From NCBI RefSeq assembly GCF_004307995.1, contig NZ_SIRE01000011.1, positions 62,001-126,000 on the forward strand: DNA of 64,000 nt. Direction: 5' to 3'. The position numbers and the translations under genes were made by a program. Shown in pieces: positions 8,926 to 18,319 of this stretch. Within the stretch, counting starts at the first letter, position 1. Each line of letters starts with the position of its first letter. Under the pieces are notes generated by a model. That model was not told the DNA's origin, ran no database searches, and saw nothing but the letters and a program-made list of their open reading frames with translations. The stretch is from Paenibacillus thalictri (lineage in GTDB: Bacteria; Bacillota; Bacilli; Paenibacillales; NBRC-103111).

Positions 8926-9164
8926 GTATGCCGGGAGGCTTGGCTTCCGATTTGCCCCTTTGGACACTCACCCGCAGCTGCGGAGTATGGTACAATAGGC
9001 AAAAAAGGGTGGCGCTGTCAACACATGCGGCACGCTCTGCGGTGGATAAAAATAAGGCCGGATCGGCCTTGGTCTGGCCAACTGCGGGATGTATCCCCTA
9101 TGAGCGGCGCACAAGCTCAGCGGTCAATTTGAAAATTTTGTGAAGTTCAGGATAGGTGAGGCTA
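8926..9164 (+). other. rnc-smc intergenic region
   Basis: This stretch of about 240 bases holds no convincing gene; two short open frames lack ribosome sites and recognisable sequence. A possible smc -10 box, TACAAT, lies at 8991-8996 without a good -35. The smc ribosome site (AGGTGAGG) is at its 3' end. Confidence 0.5.
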
Positions 9165-12100
9165 TTGTTTCTGAAGCGACTGGAATTGTCCGGCTTCAAA
9201 TCGTTTGCGGATAAAACGGATCTCGAATTTGTGCAGGGCATCACGGCCGTTGTCGGTCCGAACGGGAGCGGGAAAAGCAACATTTCCGACGGCATCCGCT
9301 GGGTGCTTGGCGAGCAGAGCGCGCGTTCCTTGCGCGGCGGCAAGATGGAAGATATCATTTTTGCCGGCAGCGATGCGCGGAAAGCGGTGAACTTCGGGGA
9401 AGTGTCGCTCACGCTGGACAATACGGACAGCTCGTTGTCGCTCGATTTTAATGAGGTGACCGTCACACGGCGCGTCCACCGCAGCGGGGAAAGCGAGTAT
9501 TTTATCAACAAGCAGCCATGCCGTCTCAAAGATATTACCGAGCTGTTCATGGATACGGGCATCGGCAAGGAAGCTTATTCGATCATCGGGCAAGGCCGGA
9601 TCGAGGAAATTTTAAGCACCAAGTCGGAGGACCGCCGCGGCATTTTTGAAGAGGCGTCCGGTATCGTCAAATATAAGTCGCGCAAAAAAGAGACCGAGAA
9701 AAAGCTGGATGAGACGGAGCAAAATTTGCTGCGGATCCACGACCTCGTCTCCGAGCTGGAAGACCAGCTCGGGCCGCTCCGCATTCAATCGGAGAAGGCC
9801 GTGCGTTTTAAAGAACTGAAGGAGCTTTTGAAAAAAAGCGAAATTTCAGTGTATGTGTATCAGATCGAACAGGTGCATGCGGCTTGGAAAGAAGCCGGCG
9901 AGAAGCTGAAGCAGCTGGAGACGGAGCAGATCGCGCTCTCCAGCGTCGTCAGCTTGCACGATGCGCAGTTGGAGCAGCACCGGCTCGAAACACGCCGGCT
10001 TGAGGAAGAGGTGGAACGCCTGCAGGCGCATCTGCTTGTTTTGAGCGAGGAGTTCGAGAAATGCGAAGGGCAAGGCGAAGTGTTGAAGGAGCGGAAAAAG
10101 AACTATGCCGCAAACCGTCAGCAGCTTGTGCAGACCGTCGAACATCAAGAACGCCGGCTTGTCGAGAAAAAAACGGATATCGAACAGTTCCGCGGCAAAG
10201 TGACCGAAATCAGCGCCGAGCTGAAGCAATATCAAGCGAAGCTAACGGCCGAAGAAGAGCGGCTGAAGGGCGTTTACGGCGGGATCAGCAGTGACGCGGA
10301 GGATGTGCTGAAGAGCGAGCTGCTGGATAAGCTGAACCAGATGGCGCAGGCCCGCAATGAAGCGCGTTATGCCGAGCAGCAGCTCGAGAGCCTCAGCCGC
10401 CGGCTGGAGCGTCTGGAAGAAGAGCGCGGCAAATGGCAGGAGCAGCATGATCGGATTGCGCAGCGCAAACGCGAGCTGACCGGCAAGCTGGAGAAGGCGG
10501 TCAAGGACATCGAGCTGGTCCGCAACCAGTATCTTGATGCGTCGGAAAACTTAAGGGACAAGCAAGCGCTGCTCGAGGAATCGACAGGCACGGTGCGCAA
10601 ATGGGAGCAGAAGCTGCAGGCGCTCATCTCCCGCCGCGACACGATGCGCGAGATGGCCAACGATTACGACGGCTTTATTCTTGGGGTCAAAGAGGTGCTG
10701 AAGGCGAAAAACCGCCGTGAGCTGCACGGCATTCACGGCGCGGTCGCCGAACTGGTGAAAGTGCCCGCCGAATATGAGACGGCGATGGAGACGGCGCTTG
10801 GCGGCGCATTGCAGCACGTCGTCGTCAATAACGAAGCTAACGGCCGGGAAGCGATCGCTTTTCTGAAAAAGCGCCAGCTTGGCCGCGCCACCTTCCTGCC
10901 GCTCGACGTCATCCGCGGCCGGGCCGTAGCCGAACATGAAAAGAAGCAGGTGACGGCTGCGCCGGGATTTATCGGCATTGCCGTGGACCTGGTGAAATAT
11001 GATGAGCAATACGAGCAAATCGTGTCCAGCTTGCTCGGCAACGTCATTATTGCCTCTACCTTGGAGGATGCGAACCGGATCGCGGCCAAAGTGCAGTACA
11101 GGTACCGCGTCGTGACGCTGGAGGGCGACGTCGTCAACCCTGGCGGTTCGATGACCGGGGGCAGCCAGCAGCAGAAGAAAACAAGTCTGCTCAGCCGCCA
11201 GCGGCAAATCGAAGAGATGGACAAGGAGATTGCCGTGTCCGAATCACAGCTGCGCCAGCTTAAGGAAAAATCCGAGCAGGTGCGCAAAGAAATTGCCGCG
11301 GCGACAAGCACGCTGGAACAATTGCGCCAAACCGGCGAGCAGAAGCGGATCGAAGAGCAGCAAATCCGCGCCGAGCTGAATCCGCTTGCCGCGGAAACAA
11401 AGCAGACGGAGGAGCAGCTGGCGTTATACAGCCAGGACGGCACCTCGCTTGCCGCGGAATGCCGCGATTATGAGGCGCGCAAGGTGAATGCCGCCGCCCA
11501 GCTGGAACTGCTGCAGCAGGAGGAAGCGGCGCTGCAACTGGCGATCCGCAATGCCGAGTCGGCGCGTAAAGCGAACGAATCGGCCAAGGAAGAGCTGCAG
11601 ATGCAGCTGACCGATTTGAAAATCAAGGTCGCCTCGCTTTCGCAGGAAAGGCAATCGCTGTTCGATCAGCAGCAGCGGATGGCCGGAGAGCTTGCCGTAG
11701 CCGAGCAGGAGCTCGCCGCCAATCTGGGCATGCTGGCGCAGCTGGAGAGCGACATCGAGCGTCAAGAGCTGGACATCGTGCGTCAGACCGAACAGTTGAA
11801 CGATCTTGCGCTTAAGAAACAGGAATGCGCCGAGCAGCTCGATTTAAGGCGGGCGGATCGCGCCAAATGGCAGCAGCAGCTGGAGCACGAGGAGAACAAA
11901 ACCCGCGAGCAGCGCACCCAACTGAAATCGGTGGAGGAACAGATGCACCAGACGGAGGTGCGGGTGAACCGGCTTGACGTGGAGCTGGAAAACTGGCTGA
12001 AGAAGCTGTCCGACGACTATGAGATGAGCTTCGAGCTGGCGCGGCAGCGTTATCCGGTACCGGACGACGTGCCGGCGGCGCAGCAGCATGTGAAGGAAAT

Positions 12101-12734
12101 TCGCCGCGAGATTACGCTGCTGGGCGACGTCAACTTGGGCGCTATTGAAGAATACCAGCGTGTCGGCGAGCGGTACCAGTTTTTGAGCGAGCAGAAAAAC
12201 GACCTGATCGAGGCGAAAACGGCCTTGTACCAGGTAATCCGCGAAATGGAAGAGGAAATGTCCAAACGGTTCAAGACGACGTTTGACGCCATCCGTTCGC
12301 ATTTCGCCAACGTGTTCGCCAAACTGTTCGGCGGCGGCCGCGCCGATCTGATCTTGTCCGAACCGGACCAGATGCTGAATACCGGGATCGAAATCGTTGC
12401 GCAGCCCCCGGGCAAAAAGCTGCAAAATTTGCAGCTCCTGTCGGGCGGAGAACGCGCGCTGACGGCGATGGCGCTGCTGTTCTCGATTTTGCACGTTAAG
12501 CCGGTGCCGTTCTGCGTGCTTGACGAGGTGGAAGCGGCGCTCGACGAAGCAAACGTGGCGCGGTTTGCCGCTTATTTGCGGGAGTTTTCGCAACAAACGC
12601 AGTTTATCGTCGTCACCCACCGCAAAGGCACGATGGAGGAAGCGGACGTGCTGTACGGCGTCACGATGCAGGAAGGCGGCGTATCCAAGCTGGTGTCCGT
12701 CCGTCTGGAGGACGATGAAGCGGTTATCGCTTAA
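9165..12734 (+). CDS. smc: Chromosome segregation ATPase SMC
   Basis: SMC dimers with ScpA and ScpB organise and separate the chromosome. The 1189-residue protein has Walker A GPNGSGKS at 31-38, long coiled coils to about residue 500, a hinge around 510-680 (with GSMTGGSQQQ after it), return coiled coils, then the signature LLSGGERALTAMALL and Walker B VLDEVEAALDEAN. The start is taken as TTG at 9165, giving MFLKRLELSGFKSFA as in Bacillus; a GTG at 9156 in frame is an alternative, since the ribosome site lies only 3 bases before the TTG. ftsY follows after 177 bases. Confidence 0.96.
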   Translation: MFLKRLELSGFKSFADKTDLEFVQGITAVVGPNGSGKSNISDGIRWVLGEQSARSLRGGKMEDIIFAGSDARKAVNFGEVSLTLDNTDSSLSLDFNEVTVTRRVHRSGESEYFINKQPCRLKDITELFMDTGIGKEAYSIIGQGRIEEILSTKSEDRRGIFEEASGIVKYKSRKKETEKKLDETEQNLLRIHDLVSELEDQLGPLRIQSEKAVRFKELKELLKKSEISVYVYQIEQVHAAWKEAGEKLKQLETEQIALSSVVSLHDAQLEQHRLETRRLEEEVERLQAHLLVLSEEFEKCEGQGEVLKERKKNYAANRQQLVQTVEHQERRLVEKKTDIEQFRGKVTEISAELKQYQAKLTAEEERLKGVYGGISSDAEDVLKSELLDKLNQMAQARNEARYAEQQLESLSRRLERLEEERGKWQEQHDRIAQRKRELTGKLEKAVKDIELVRNQYLDASENLRDKQALLEESTGTVRKWEQKLQALISRRDTMREMANDYDGFILGVKEVLKAKNRRELHGIHGAVAELVKVPAEYETAMETALGGALQHVVVNNEANGREAIAFLKKRQLGRATFLPLDVIRGRAVAEHEKKQVTAAPGFIGIAVDLVKYDEQYEQIVSSLLGNVIIASTLEDANRIAAKVQYRYRVVTLEGDVVNPGGSMTGGSQQQKKTSLLSRQRQIEEMDKEIAVSESQLRQLKEKSEQVRKEIAAATSTLEQLRQTGEQKRIEEQQIRAELNPLAAETKQTEEQLALYSQDGTSLAAECRDYEARKVNAAAQLELLQQEEAALQLAIRNAESARKANESAKEELQMQLTDLKIKVASLSQERQSLFDQQQRMAGELAVAEQELAANLGMLAQLESDIERQELDIVRQTEQLNDLALKKQECAEQLDLRRADRAKWQQQLEHEENKTREQRTQLKSVEEQMHQTEVRVNRLDVELENWLKKLSDDYEMSFELARQRYPVPDDVPAAQQHVKEIRREITLLGDVNLGAIEEYQRVGERYQFLSEQKNDLIEAKTALYQVIREMEEEMSKRFKTTFDAIRSHFANVFAKLFGGGRADLILSEPDQMLNTGIEIVAQPPGKKLQNLQLLSGGERALTAMALLFSILHVKPVPFCVLDEVEAALDEANVARFAAYLREFSQQTQFIVVTHRKGTMEEADVLYGVTMQEGGVSKLVSVRLEDDEAVIA

Positions 12735-12911
12735 TGCTAAAGTAGATATACATGAATAGTGGTTGTTCAACAAGTTGTTCCGGGCACAAGAGGCCCGGCA
12801 CGGCTGTCCGGCGCGAAACGGCGCATCGTCTTTTTCGGGACAGGCAATTTTTCGCGGCGGCGGCAAGCGGCTTTTTGGACGTGTGTGATTATAAGGCGAG
12901 GGGTCGGTCCG

Positions 12912-13907
12912 ATGAGTTTTTTTAAACGATTGGCAGAAAGTATTTCGTCCAAAGCGGAAGCGGTGACAAGCAAGTTCAAGGACGGTTTGTCCAAAACGCG
13001 GGACGCGCTGGTCGGCAGCGTGGAGGATTTGTTCTCGCGGCGCAAAAAAATCGATGAGGAATTTTACGAAGAGCTTGAGGAAATTTTGATTGGCGCCGAT
13101 GTTGGCGTCAATACGGTGCTGAAGCTGATCGATGAGCTGCGCGCCGAAGTGAAAAAGCGCAAAATCGAAGATCCGAAGGAGCTGCGTCCCGTTTTATCGG
13201 AGAAGCTCATCTTGCTGCTGAAAGGCGACGAGAATGCCTCGCTGAAGATGGCGGAGCAGGGGCTCACGGTCATTTTGTTTGTTGGCGTCAACGGCGTCGG
13301 CAAAACGACAACGATCGGCAAGATGGCCCATATGTTCAAATCGCAGGGCAAAAAAGTGCTCTTGGCCGCGGGAGATACCTTCCGCGCGGGTGCGATCGAG
13401 CAGCTTGAGGAATGGGGCCGCCGGGCCGGCGTCGACGTCATTAAGCAGCAAGCGGGCTCCGACCCCGCAGCGGTAATGTTTGACGCGCTGCAGGCGGCTC
13501 GCAGCCGCGGCGCGGACATTCTGCTGTGCGATACGGCGGGACGTCTGCAGAATAAAGTGAACCTGATGGAAGAGCTGAACAAGATTTACCGCGTCATCCG
13601 CCGGGAAGTGCCGGAAGCGCCGCATGAGGTGCTGCTCGTGCTGGACGGAACGACCGGACAAAATGCGCTGAATCAGGCCAAGCTGTTCGACGAGAAATCC
13701 GGCCTGAGCGGCCTTGTGCTGACGAAGCTGGACAGCACGGCGAAGGGCGGCATCGTCGTAGCGATCCGCCAGGAGCTGAAGCTGCCGGTGAAATACGTAG
13801 GTCTGGGCGAAAAAATGGACGATCTGCAGCCGTTTGACTCCGAGCAATTCGTACATGCGCTGTTCGCCGACCTGATCCAGCAAGAAAAAGATGGCGAGGC
13901 GCAATAA
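12912..13907 (+). CDS. ftsY: Signal recognition particle receptor FtsY
   Basis: FtsY is the membrane-bound GTPase that receives SRP-ribosome complexes. In 331 residues there is a short basic amphipathic N-terminus (MSFFKRLAESISSKAEA), the N domain, and the G domain: P-loop GVNGVGKT at 125-132, DTFRAGAIEQL, DTAGRLQNK, and TKLDSTAKGG. It lacks the long acidic A domain of enteric FtsY, as usual in Bacilli. The ATG at 12912 fits the family; the frame is open further upstream but encodes nothing conserved. The SRP partner ffh lies two genes downstream. Confidence 0.96.
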   Translation: MSFFKRLAESISSKAEAVTSKFKDGLSKTRDALVGSVEDLFSRRKKIDEEFYEELEEILIGADVGVNTVLKLIDELRAEVKKRKIEDPKELRPVLSEKLILLLKGDENASLKMAEQGLTVILFVGVNGVGKTTTIGKMAHMFKSQGKKVLLAAGDTFRAGAIEQLEEWGRRAGVDVIKQQAGSDPAAVMFDALQAARSRGADILLCDTAGRLQNKVNLMEELNKIYRVIRREVPEAPHEVLLVLDGTTGQNALNQAKLFDEKSGLSGLVLTKLDSTAKGGIVVAIRQELKLPVKYVGLGEKMDDLQPFDSEQFVHALFADLIQQEKDGEAQ

Positions 13908-13948
13908 GTGACGAGCAGGCAATCGCAACCTCTGACAAGGTCTTGCGC

Positions 13949-13977
13949 TTGACATCGTTTTGAAAATCGCCTATGAT
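13949..13977 (+). promoter_or_regulatory. Sigma-A promoter of ylxM-ffh
   Basis: TTGACA at 13949-13954 and TATGAT at 13972-13977 with 17 bases between. It would start transcription about 40 bases before ylxM. Confidence 0.8.
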
Positions 13978-14023
13978 AAACAATGTTGCTGTAAAGTGTT
14001 TGACCTTAACGGAGGTGAGCGCC

Positions 14024-14380
14024 GTGACCGAACCGCTGATCGAATCGGAAGCGCTGGAGAAGACGAACCGGATCAATCTGCTGTTCGATTTTTACGAAGC
14101 GCTGCTCACGGAGAAGCAGCAAATGTTTTTGAAGGCTTATTTTCATGACGATTACACGCTCGGAGAAATTGCCGCCGAGTTTCAAATAAGTAGACAAGCG
14201 GTGTTTGAACATATTAAACGGGCAGAACAATCCTTGATGGACTACGAACATAAGCTGCAGCTGCTGGAGAAACATGAACGCCGGCTGGCTGCGTCACGCG
14301 AGATCGGGAAGTTGCTTGAAGATGCGGGGCCCGCCTTAAGCCGGCAGGTGAACAGCTTGCTGGACCGCATGCTGGATTAA
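14024..14380 (+). CDS. ylxM: YlxM family helix-turn-helix protein (SRP-operon protein)
   Basis: YlxM proteins are small DNA-binding-like factors encoded beside ffh; in streptococci the homologue associates with SRP components. The 118 residues contain a sigma-70 region-4-like fold: [20 protein letters not shown] followed by [20 protein letters not shown]. The C-terminal third is charged and helical. The GTG start at 14024 follows GGAGGTGAG; upstream in-frame codons precede that site. It lies 74 bases before ffh under a clear sigma-A promoter. Confidence 0.88.
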   Translation: MTEPLIESEALEKTNRINLLFDFYEALLTEKQQMFLKAYFHDDYTLGEIAAEFQISRQAVFEHIKRAEQSLMDYEHKLQLLEKHERRLAASREIGKLLEDAGPALSRQVNSLLDRMLD

Positions 14381-14454
14381 GGGAACTGCTTTCCCGGAAC
14401 AATGATTGGCTTACCGAAAATCAAGCTATAGCGTACGGAAAGAGGTGAGCGGAT

Positions 14455-15825
14455 ATGGCATTTGAAGGATTGGCCACCAGGCTGCAAAGCGTATTCAGCA
14501 AGCTGAGAGGCAAGGGCAAGCTGACGGAAGACGACGTCAACGAAGCGCTGCGCGAAGTGAGGCTTGCCCTCCTGGAAGCGGACGTTAACTTTAAGGTCGT
14601 TAAAGATTTTGTAGCGAAGGTAAGAGAGAAAGCGATTGGCCAGGAAGTGCTGCAAAGCTTCACACCGGCGATGGTTGTTGTTGATATCGTCAACAAAGAG
14701 CTGACCGAATTGATGGGCGGCACGCAAAGCAAGCTGGCCCGCTCCAACCGGCCGCCGACGGTCATTATGATGGCCGGTCTGCAAGGCGCGGGTAAAACGA
14801 CGACCAGCGGCAAGTTAGCCAAAATGCTGCAGCAGCAAAATCACCGCCCGCTGCTGGCGGCGGCGGATATTTACCGCCCTGCGGCGATCAAGCAGCTGCA
14901 AGTGCTTGGCGAACAGCTGAAAGTTCCGGTGTTTACACTAGGCGACCAGATCAGCCCTGTGGAAATCGCCAAATCGGCGTGGCAGCACGCCAAGGAGAAC
15001 GGAAACGACTATTTGATTATCGATACGGCGGGCCGCTTGCATATTGATGAAGCGCTGATGGAAGAGCTGCGCAACATCGCGGCCGAAGTGAAGCCCGACG
15101 AGATTTTGTTTGTAGTCGATTCGATGACCGGTCAAGAAGCGGTTAATGTCGCGGAAAGCTTCCACAAGCAGCTTGAGCTGACGGGCGTTGTGCTGACCAA
15201 GATGGACAGCGATACGCGCGGCGGCGCGGCGCTTTCGGTTAAAGCCGTAACCGGCTGCCCGATCAAGTTTGTGGCGACCGGCGAGAAGCTTGATGCGCTG
15301 GAGCCGTTTTATCCGGACCGGATGGCTTCGCGGATTCTTGGCATGGGCGACATGCTTACGCTCATTGAGAAGGCGCAATCGGCGATTGATGCCGACAAAG
15401 CTAAGGAAATGGAGCGCAAGATGCGTTCCGCGGAATTCACGTTTGACGACTTCCTGGAGCAGATGGAGCAGGTGAAGAAATTAGGCCCGCTCGATCAGAT
15501 TCTCGACATGCTGCCGGGCGCGAACAAGATGAAGGGCATTAAGGACGTCAAGGTGGACGACAAGCAGATGGGCCGCGTGGCGGCGATCGTGAAGTCGATG
15601 ACCAAGGAAGAACGGGCGAACCCGGATATGCTGTCGCTGAACCGCCGCAAACGTTTGGCCGCAGGCAGCGGCAATTCGCTGAACGACGTCAACCGCTTCA
15701 TCAAGCAATTCGAGGAAATGCGCAAGATGATGAAGCAGCTTTCCGGCATGATGGGCCCGAAAGGGCAAAAGATGATGAAAAACATGAAGGGCAAACTCGG
15801 CAAGGGGATGCGCTTCCCGTTCTAA
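14455..15825 (+). CDS. ffh: Signal recognition particle protein Ffh
   Basis: Ffh binds 4.5S/scRNA and emerging signal sequences and hands ribosomes to FtsY. The 456 residues comprise the N domain, the G domain with P-loop GLQGAGKT at 108-115, ADIYRPAAIKQL, DTAGRLHIDEALM, TKMDSDTRGG, and a methionine-rich M domain from about 300 onward (FEEMRKMMKQLSGMMG near the end). The ATG follows AGAGGTGAGC. The SRP RNA gene is not in this window. rpsP follows after 34 bases, probably in the same transcript. Confidence 0.97.
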   Translation: MAFEGLATRLQSVFSKLRGKGKLTEDDVNEALREVRLALLEADVNFKVVKDFVAKVREKAIGQEVLQSFTPAMVVVDIVNKELTELMGGTQSKLARSNRPPTVIMMAGLQGAGKTTTSGKLAKMLQQQNHRPLLAAADIYRPAAIKQLQVLGEQLKVPVFTLGDQISPVEIAKSAWQHAKENGNDYLIIDTAGRLHIDEALMEELRNIAAEVKPDEILFVVDSMTGQEAVNVAESFHKQLELTGVVLTKMDSDTRGGAALSVKAVTGCPIKFVATGEKLDALEPFYPDRMASRILGMGDMLTLIEKAQSAIDADKAKEMERKMRSAEFTFDDFLEQMEQVKKLGPLDQILDMLPGANKMKGIKDVKVDDKQMGRVAAIVKSMTKEERANPDMLSLNRRKRLAAGSGNSLNDVNRFIKQFEEMRKMMKQLSGMMGPKGQKMMKNMKGKLGKGMRFPF

Positions 15826-15859
15826 ATAGCCGTTTATTCTATGTAGGAGGTGATTACAC

Positions 15860-16132
15860 ATGGCAACACGTATTCGTTTAAAGCGTATGGGCGCTCATAA
15901 AGCTCCTTTCTACCGTGTCGTGGTTTCGGATTCCCGTTCCCCGCGTGACGGCCGTTTTATCGAGGAAATTGGTACTTATAATCCGGTTGCAGAACCGGCT
16001 ATAGTAAATATCGATGAAGAAAAAGCTCTGCAATGGCTGCAAACCGGTGCGCAAGCATCCGATACAGTACGCAGCTTGTTCAGCAAAGCAGGCATCATGA
16101 AGAAATTTCACGAGTCCAAGCTTCAAAAGTAA
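15860..16132 (+). CDS. rpsP: 30S ribosomal protein S16
   Basis: S16 helps fold the 5' domain of 16S rRNA during 30S assembly. This 90-residue protein begins [20 protein letters not shown] and contains [18 protein letters not shown], both diagnostic. AGGAGGTGAT lies 7 bases before the ATG. It is placed between ffh and khpA, the standard Bacillota order. Confidence 0.97.
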   Translation: MATRIRLKRMGAHKAPFYRVVVSDSRSPRDGRFIEEIGTYNPVAEPAIVNIDEEKALQWLQTGAQASDTVRSLFSKAGIMKKFHESKLQK

Positions 16133-16158
16133 TCTCCGCGTAAAGGAGTTATGATTGG

Positions 16159-16389
16159 GTGAAAGATTTAATAACTGTTATCGCTCAGGCGTTGGTCGAT
16201 CATCCCGAGGAAGTTCGCGTAGCGTCTCGTGAAAATGAACGCGAAATCACGTTCGAGCTCTCCGTGCATCCTGACGACATGGGCAAAATTATCGGCAAGC
16301 AGGGCCGGATTGCCAAAGCGCTGCGCACTGTTGTCACTTCTGCCGCCGTCAAGGAAACGAAGCGCGTGAACGTTGAAATTGTTTCGTAA
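16159..16389 (+). CDS. khpA: KH-domain RNA-binding protein KhpA (YlqC)
   Basis: KhpA is a small KH-domain protein that pairs with KhpB (Jag) and affects cell division and envelope genes in several Gram-positives. The 76 residues carry the KH signature DDMGKIIGKQGRIAKALRTV (the GxxG loop is GKQG). The start is GTG, with AAAGGAG about 12 bases upstream. It ends the rpsP unit; a perfect terminator follows 15 bases later. Confidence 0.94.
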   Translation: MKDLITVIAQALVDHPEEVRVASRENEREITFELSVHPDDMGKIIGKQGRIAKALRTVVTSAAVKETKRVNVEIVS

Positions 16390-16404
16390 ATGGGCTATGC
16401 TAGG

Positions 16405-16441
16405 AAGGGTTAGGACTGTTTATGGTCCTAACCCTTTTTTG
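16405..16441 (+). terminator. Rho-independent terminator after khpA
   Basis: AAGGGTTAGGAC and GTCCTAACCCTT form a perfect 12-base stem with an 8-base loop, continuing into a T-run. Confidence 0.95.
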
Positions 16442-16492
16442 TCGTAACGATTTATTCGGCGCAGGCCGCAATGTTGGAGGTACAATAACCCT

Positions 16493-17014
16493 ATGAGCGA
16501 CAAGCTGTATACGGTAGGAAAGCTGGTCAATACACACGGGATCCGCGGAGAAATTAAAATCGTTTCGCAAACCGATTTTCCCGATCTTCGTTTTGCCAAG
16601 GGCAGCGAACTGATTTTGCTCGATCCCGATAAACATACCCAGATGCCCGTGGTCGTGGAATCGTCGCGTGAGCACAAAGGCATGTTTATCGTCAAGCTGA
16701 AAAGCTACAACGACATCAACGATGTGGAGAAGTATAAAGGCTGGCTGGTAAAAGTAGCCGAAGAGCATCTTGCCGATTTGGACGAGGACGAATATTATTA
16801 CCATGAAATTATCGGCTGTCTCGTTGTCACCGACGAAGAGCAGGAACTCGGCGAGATTACGGAAATTTTATCGCCGGGCGCCAACGATGTGTGGGTCGTT
16901 AAGTTGAAGAACGGGAAGCAGGCGCTTCTGCCGGTCATCGACGAAGTGATTTTGGATGTGGATGTCGAGGCCAAAACAGTCCGGGTTCATATCATGGAAG
17001 GTTTGCTTGATTGA
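16493..17014 (+). CDS. rimM: Ribosome maturation factor RimM
   Basis: RimM binds S19 and helps mature the 30S head. The 173 residues begin [20 protein letters not shown], with the PRC-barrel half containing [19 protein letters not shown] and GANDVWVVK. The ribosome site GGAGG is about 12 bases before the ATG, slightly long. No YlqD gene lies before it, unlike Bacillus subtilis. Its stop overlaps the trmD start by one base. Confidence 0.95.
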   Translation: MSDKLYTVGKLVNTHGIRGEIKIVSQTDFPDLRFAKGSELILLDPDKHTQMPVVVESSREHKGMFIVKLKSYNDINDVEKYKGWLVKVAEEHLADLDEDEYYYHEIIGCLVVTDEEQELGEITEILSPGANDVWVVKLKNGKQALLPVIDEVILDVDVEAKTVRVHIMEGLLD

Positions 17015-17763
17015 TGAGAATTGATGTGCTGACTTTGTTTCCGGCGATGTTTGACGGCGTGTTTAATGCCAGCATTTTGGGCAAGGCGCGGGAGAAGGGC
17101 ATTGTTTCGCTGCATACGGTCAATTTTCGCGATTACGCGAACAACAAGCATAATACGGTCGACGATTACCCTTACGGCGGCGGCGGCGGCATGGTGCTCA
17201 AAGCGGAGCCTATATTTTCTGCGGTTGAGGATATACTGAATAAGAAGGAAAAGCCGAGAATTATTTTGATGTGCCCCCAAGGGGAGCCGTTCTCGCAAAA
17301 AAAAGCGGAAGAGCTGGCCGGCGAGAGCCATCTGATCTTCATATGCGGCCATTATGAAGGTTATGACGAACGGATCCGCGAGCATCTGGTGACCGATGAG
17401 CTGTCGATCGGCGATTACGTGCTGACCGGCGGCGAGCTGCCGGCGATGGTCGTTATCGACAGCGTCGTCAGGCTGCTGCCCGGTGTGCTCGGCAATGAAC
17501 TGTCGGCTGTCACCGACTCGTTCAGCACCGGATTGCTCGAATATCCGCATTATACCCGGCCCGTCAAGTTTCGGGATTGGGAAGTGCCGGAGGTGCTGTT
17601 GTCCGGGCATCACGACAATGTCGCCAAATGGCGCAAGAGACAGTCTTTGCTCCGTACGCTCAGGAAACGCCCCGAGCTGCTGGAGTCGTATCCGTTAACC
17701 CCCGAAGAACGGAAATGGCTGGAGCAGCAAAGAGCCGAAATGGACGAGCAGAGCCATACATAA
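17014..17763 (+). CDS. trmD: tRNA (guanine37-N1)-methyltransferase TrmD
   Basis: TrmD methylates G37 next to the anticodon using S-adenosylmethionine and so prevents +1 frameshifts. In 249 residues the trefoil-knot binding site is visible: [15 protein letters not shown] and [16 protein letters not shown]. The start [15 protein letters not shown] at ATG 17014 matches the family and overlaps the rimM stop (TGATG); a TTG one codon earlier is less likely. Coupled translation with rimM is expected. Confidence 0.96.
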   Translation: MRIDVLTLFPAMFDGVFNASILGKAREKGIVSLHTVNFRDYANNKHNTVDDYPYGGGGGMVLKAEPIFSAVEDILNKKEKPRIILMCPQGEPFSQKKAEELAGESHLIFICGHYEGYDERIREHLVTDELSIGDYVLTGGELPAMVVIDSVVRLLPGVLGNELSAVTDSFSTGLLEYPHYTRPVKFRDWEVPEVLLSGHHDNVAKWRKRQSLLRTLRKRPELLESYPLTPEERKWLEQQRAEMDEQSHT

Positions 17764-17770
17764 GTTACTG

Positions 17771-17799
17771 TTGTAATCAGCTCCTGACTATGGTAATAT
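17771..17799 (+). promoter_or_regulatory. Probable promoter of rplS
   Basis: TTGTAA at 17771-17776 and TAATAT at 17794-17799, 17 bases apart, directly before the L19-type leader. Confidence 0.6.
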
Positions 17800-17820
17800 A
17801 TCTACTGTTGTGGTTTTTGT

Positions 17821-17890
17821 TGAATAAGGTGGTCCTCTACGCATAACAACGGAAGATGCAGACAGCTAGGGCGGAATGAACACCTGATGG
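17821..17890 (+). ncRNA. Ribosomal protein L19 leader (autoregulatory mRNA element)
   Basis: The segment before rplS carries paired elements expected for the Bacillota L19 leader: AGGTG (17827-17831) with CACCT (17881-17885), enclosing CCTCTA, which can pair with TAGGGCGG. The GCGGAATGAACACCTG run is, as far as I recall, conserved in this leader class. L19 binding would reduce rplS expression. Recognition is from memory of the family, not a covariance search. Confidence 0.7.
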
Positions 17891-17905
17891 AAGGAGGAAT
17901 TCTAC

Positions 17906-18247
17906 ATGAGTTTGATTATCCAGGAAATTACGAAAGAACAGCTTCGCCAAGTTCCAAACTTTCGTCCCGGCGACACGTTGAAAGTACACGTTAAAGTTGT
18001 CGAGGGTACACGCGAACGGATCCAGCTGTTTGAAGGTGTTGTTATTAAACGCCGCGGTGGCGGAATCAGCGAAACGTTTACAGTAAGAAAAATTTCTTAC
18101 GGCGTTGGCGTTGAAAGAACGTTCCCGCTTCACACTCCGAAGATTGAAAAGATTGAAGTGGCTCGCCGCGGTAAAGTACGTCGCGCGAAACTCTACTATC
18201 TGCGTGGTCTTCGCGGTAAAGCAGCAAGAATTCAAGAAATTCGATAA
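17906..18247 (+). CDS. rplS: 50S ribosomal protein L19
   Basis: L19 sits at the 30S-50S interface. The 113 residues include the signatures [36 protein letters not shown] and [12 protein letters not shown], and end with the basic tail typical of the family. AAGGAGGAA precedes the ATG. It is transcribed from its own promoter through the leader element and ends at a strong terminator 8 bases after the stop. Confidence 0.98.
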   Translation: MSLIIQEITKEQLRQVPNFRPGDTLKVHVKVVEGTRERIQLFEGVVIKRRGGGISETFTVRKISYGVGVERTFPLHTPKIEKIEVARRGKVRRAKLYYLRGLRGKAARIQEIR

Positions 18248-18254
18248 AACCAAC

Positions 18255-18290
18255 GGGGGCTTGATTTCAAGCCCCTTTTCGTTTTTTCTT
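18255..18290 (+). terminator. Rho-independent terminator after rplS
   Basis: GGGGCTTGA, loop TT, TCAAGCCCC, then a T-rich run. Confidence 0.92.
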
Positions 18291-18319
18291 AAACCTTTTT
18301 TGGAAAGGCAGAGGACTGC

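Noticed and set aside
8923..9143. Two overlapping small open frames between rnc and smc
   Set aside because: No ribosome sites, no family resemblance, and they begin inside or directly after the rnc terminator.
12780..12799. CCGGGC/GCCCGG hairpin after smc as a terminator
   Set aside because: No T-run follows; only a possible mRNA structure.
11844..12866. 340-residue minus-strand open frame
   Set aside because: Antisense to the end of smc, which is unambiguous; no recognisable sequence.
12759..12911. Longer ftsY beginning at 12759
   Set aside because: The extra 51 residues are not part of FtsY, and the conserved N-terminus begins at 12912.
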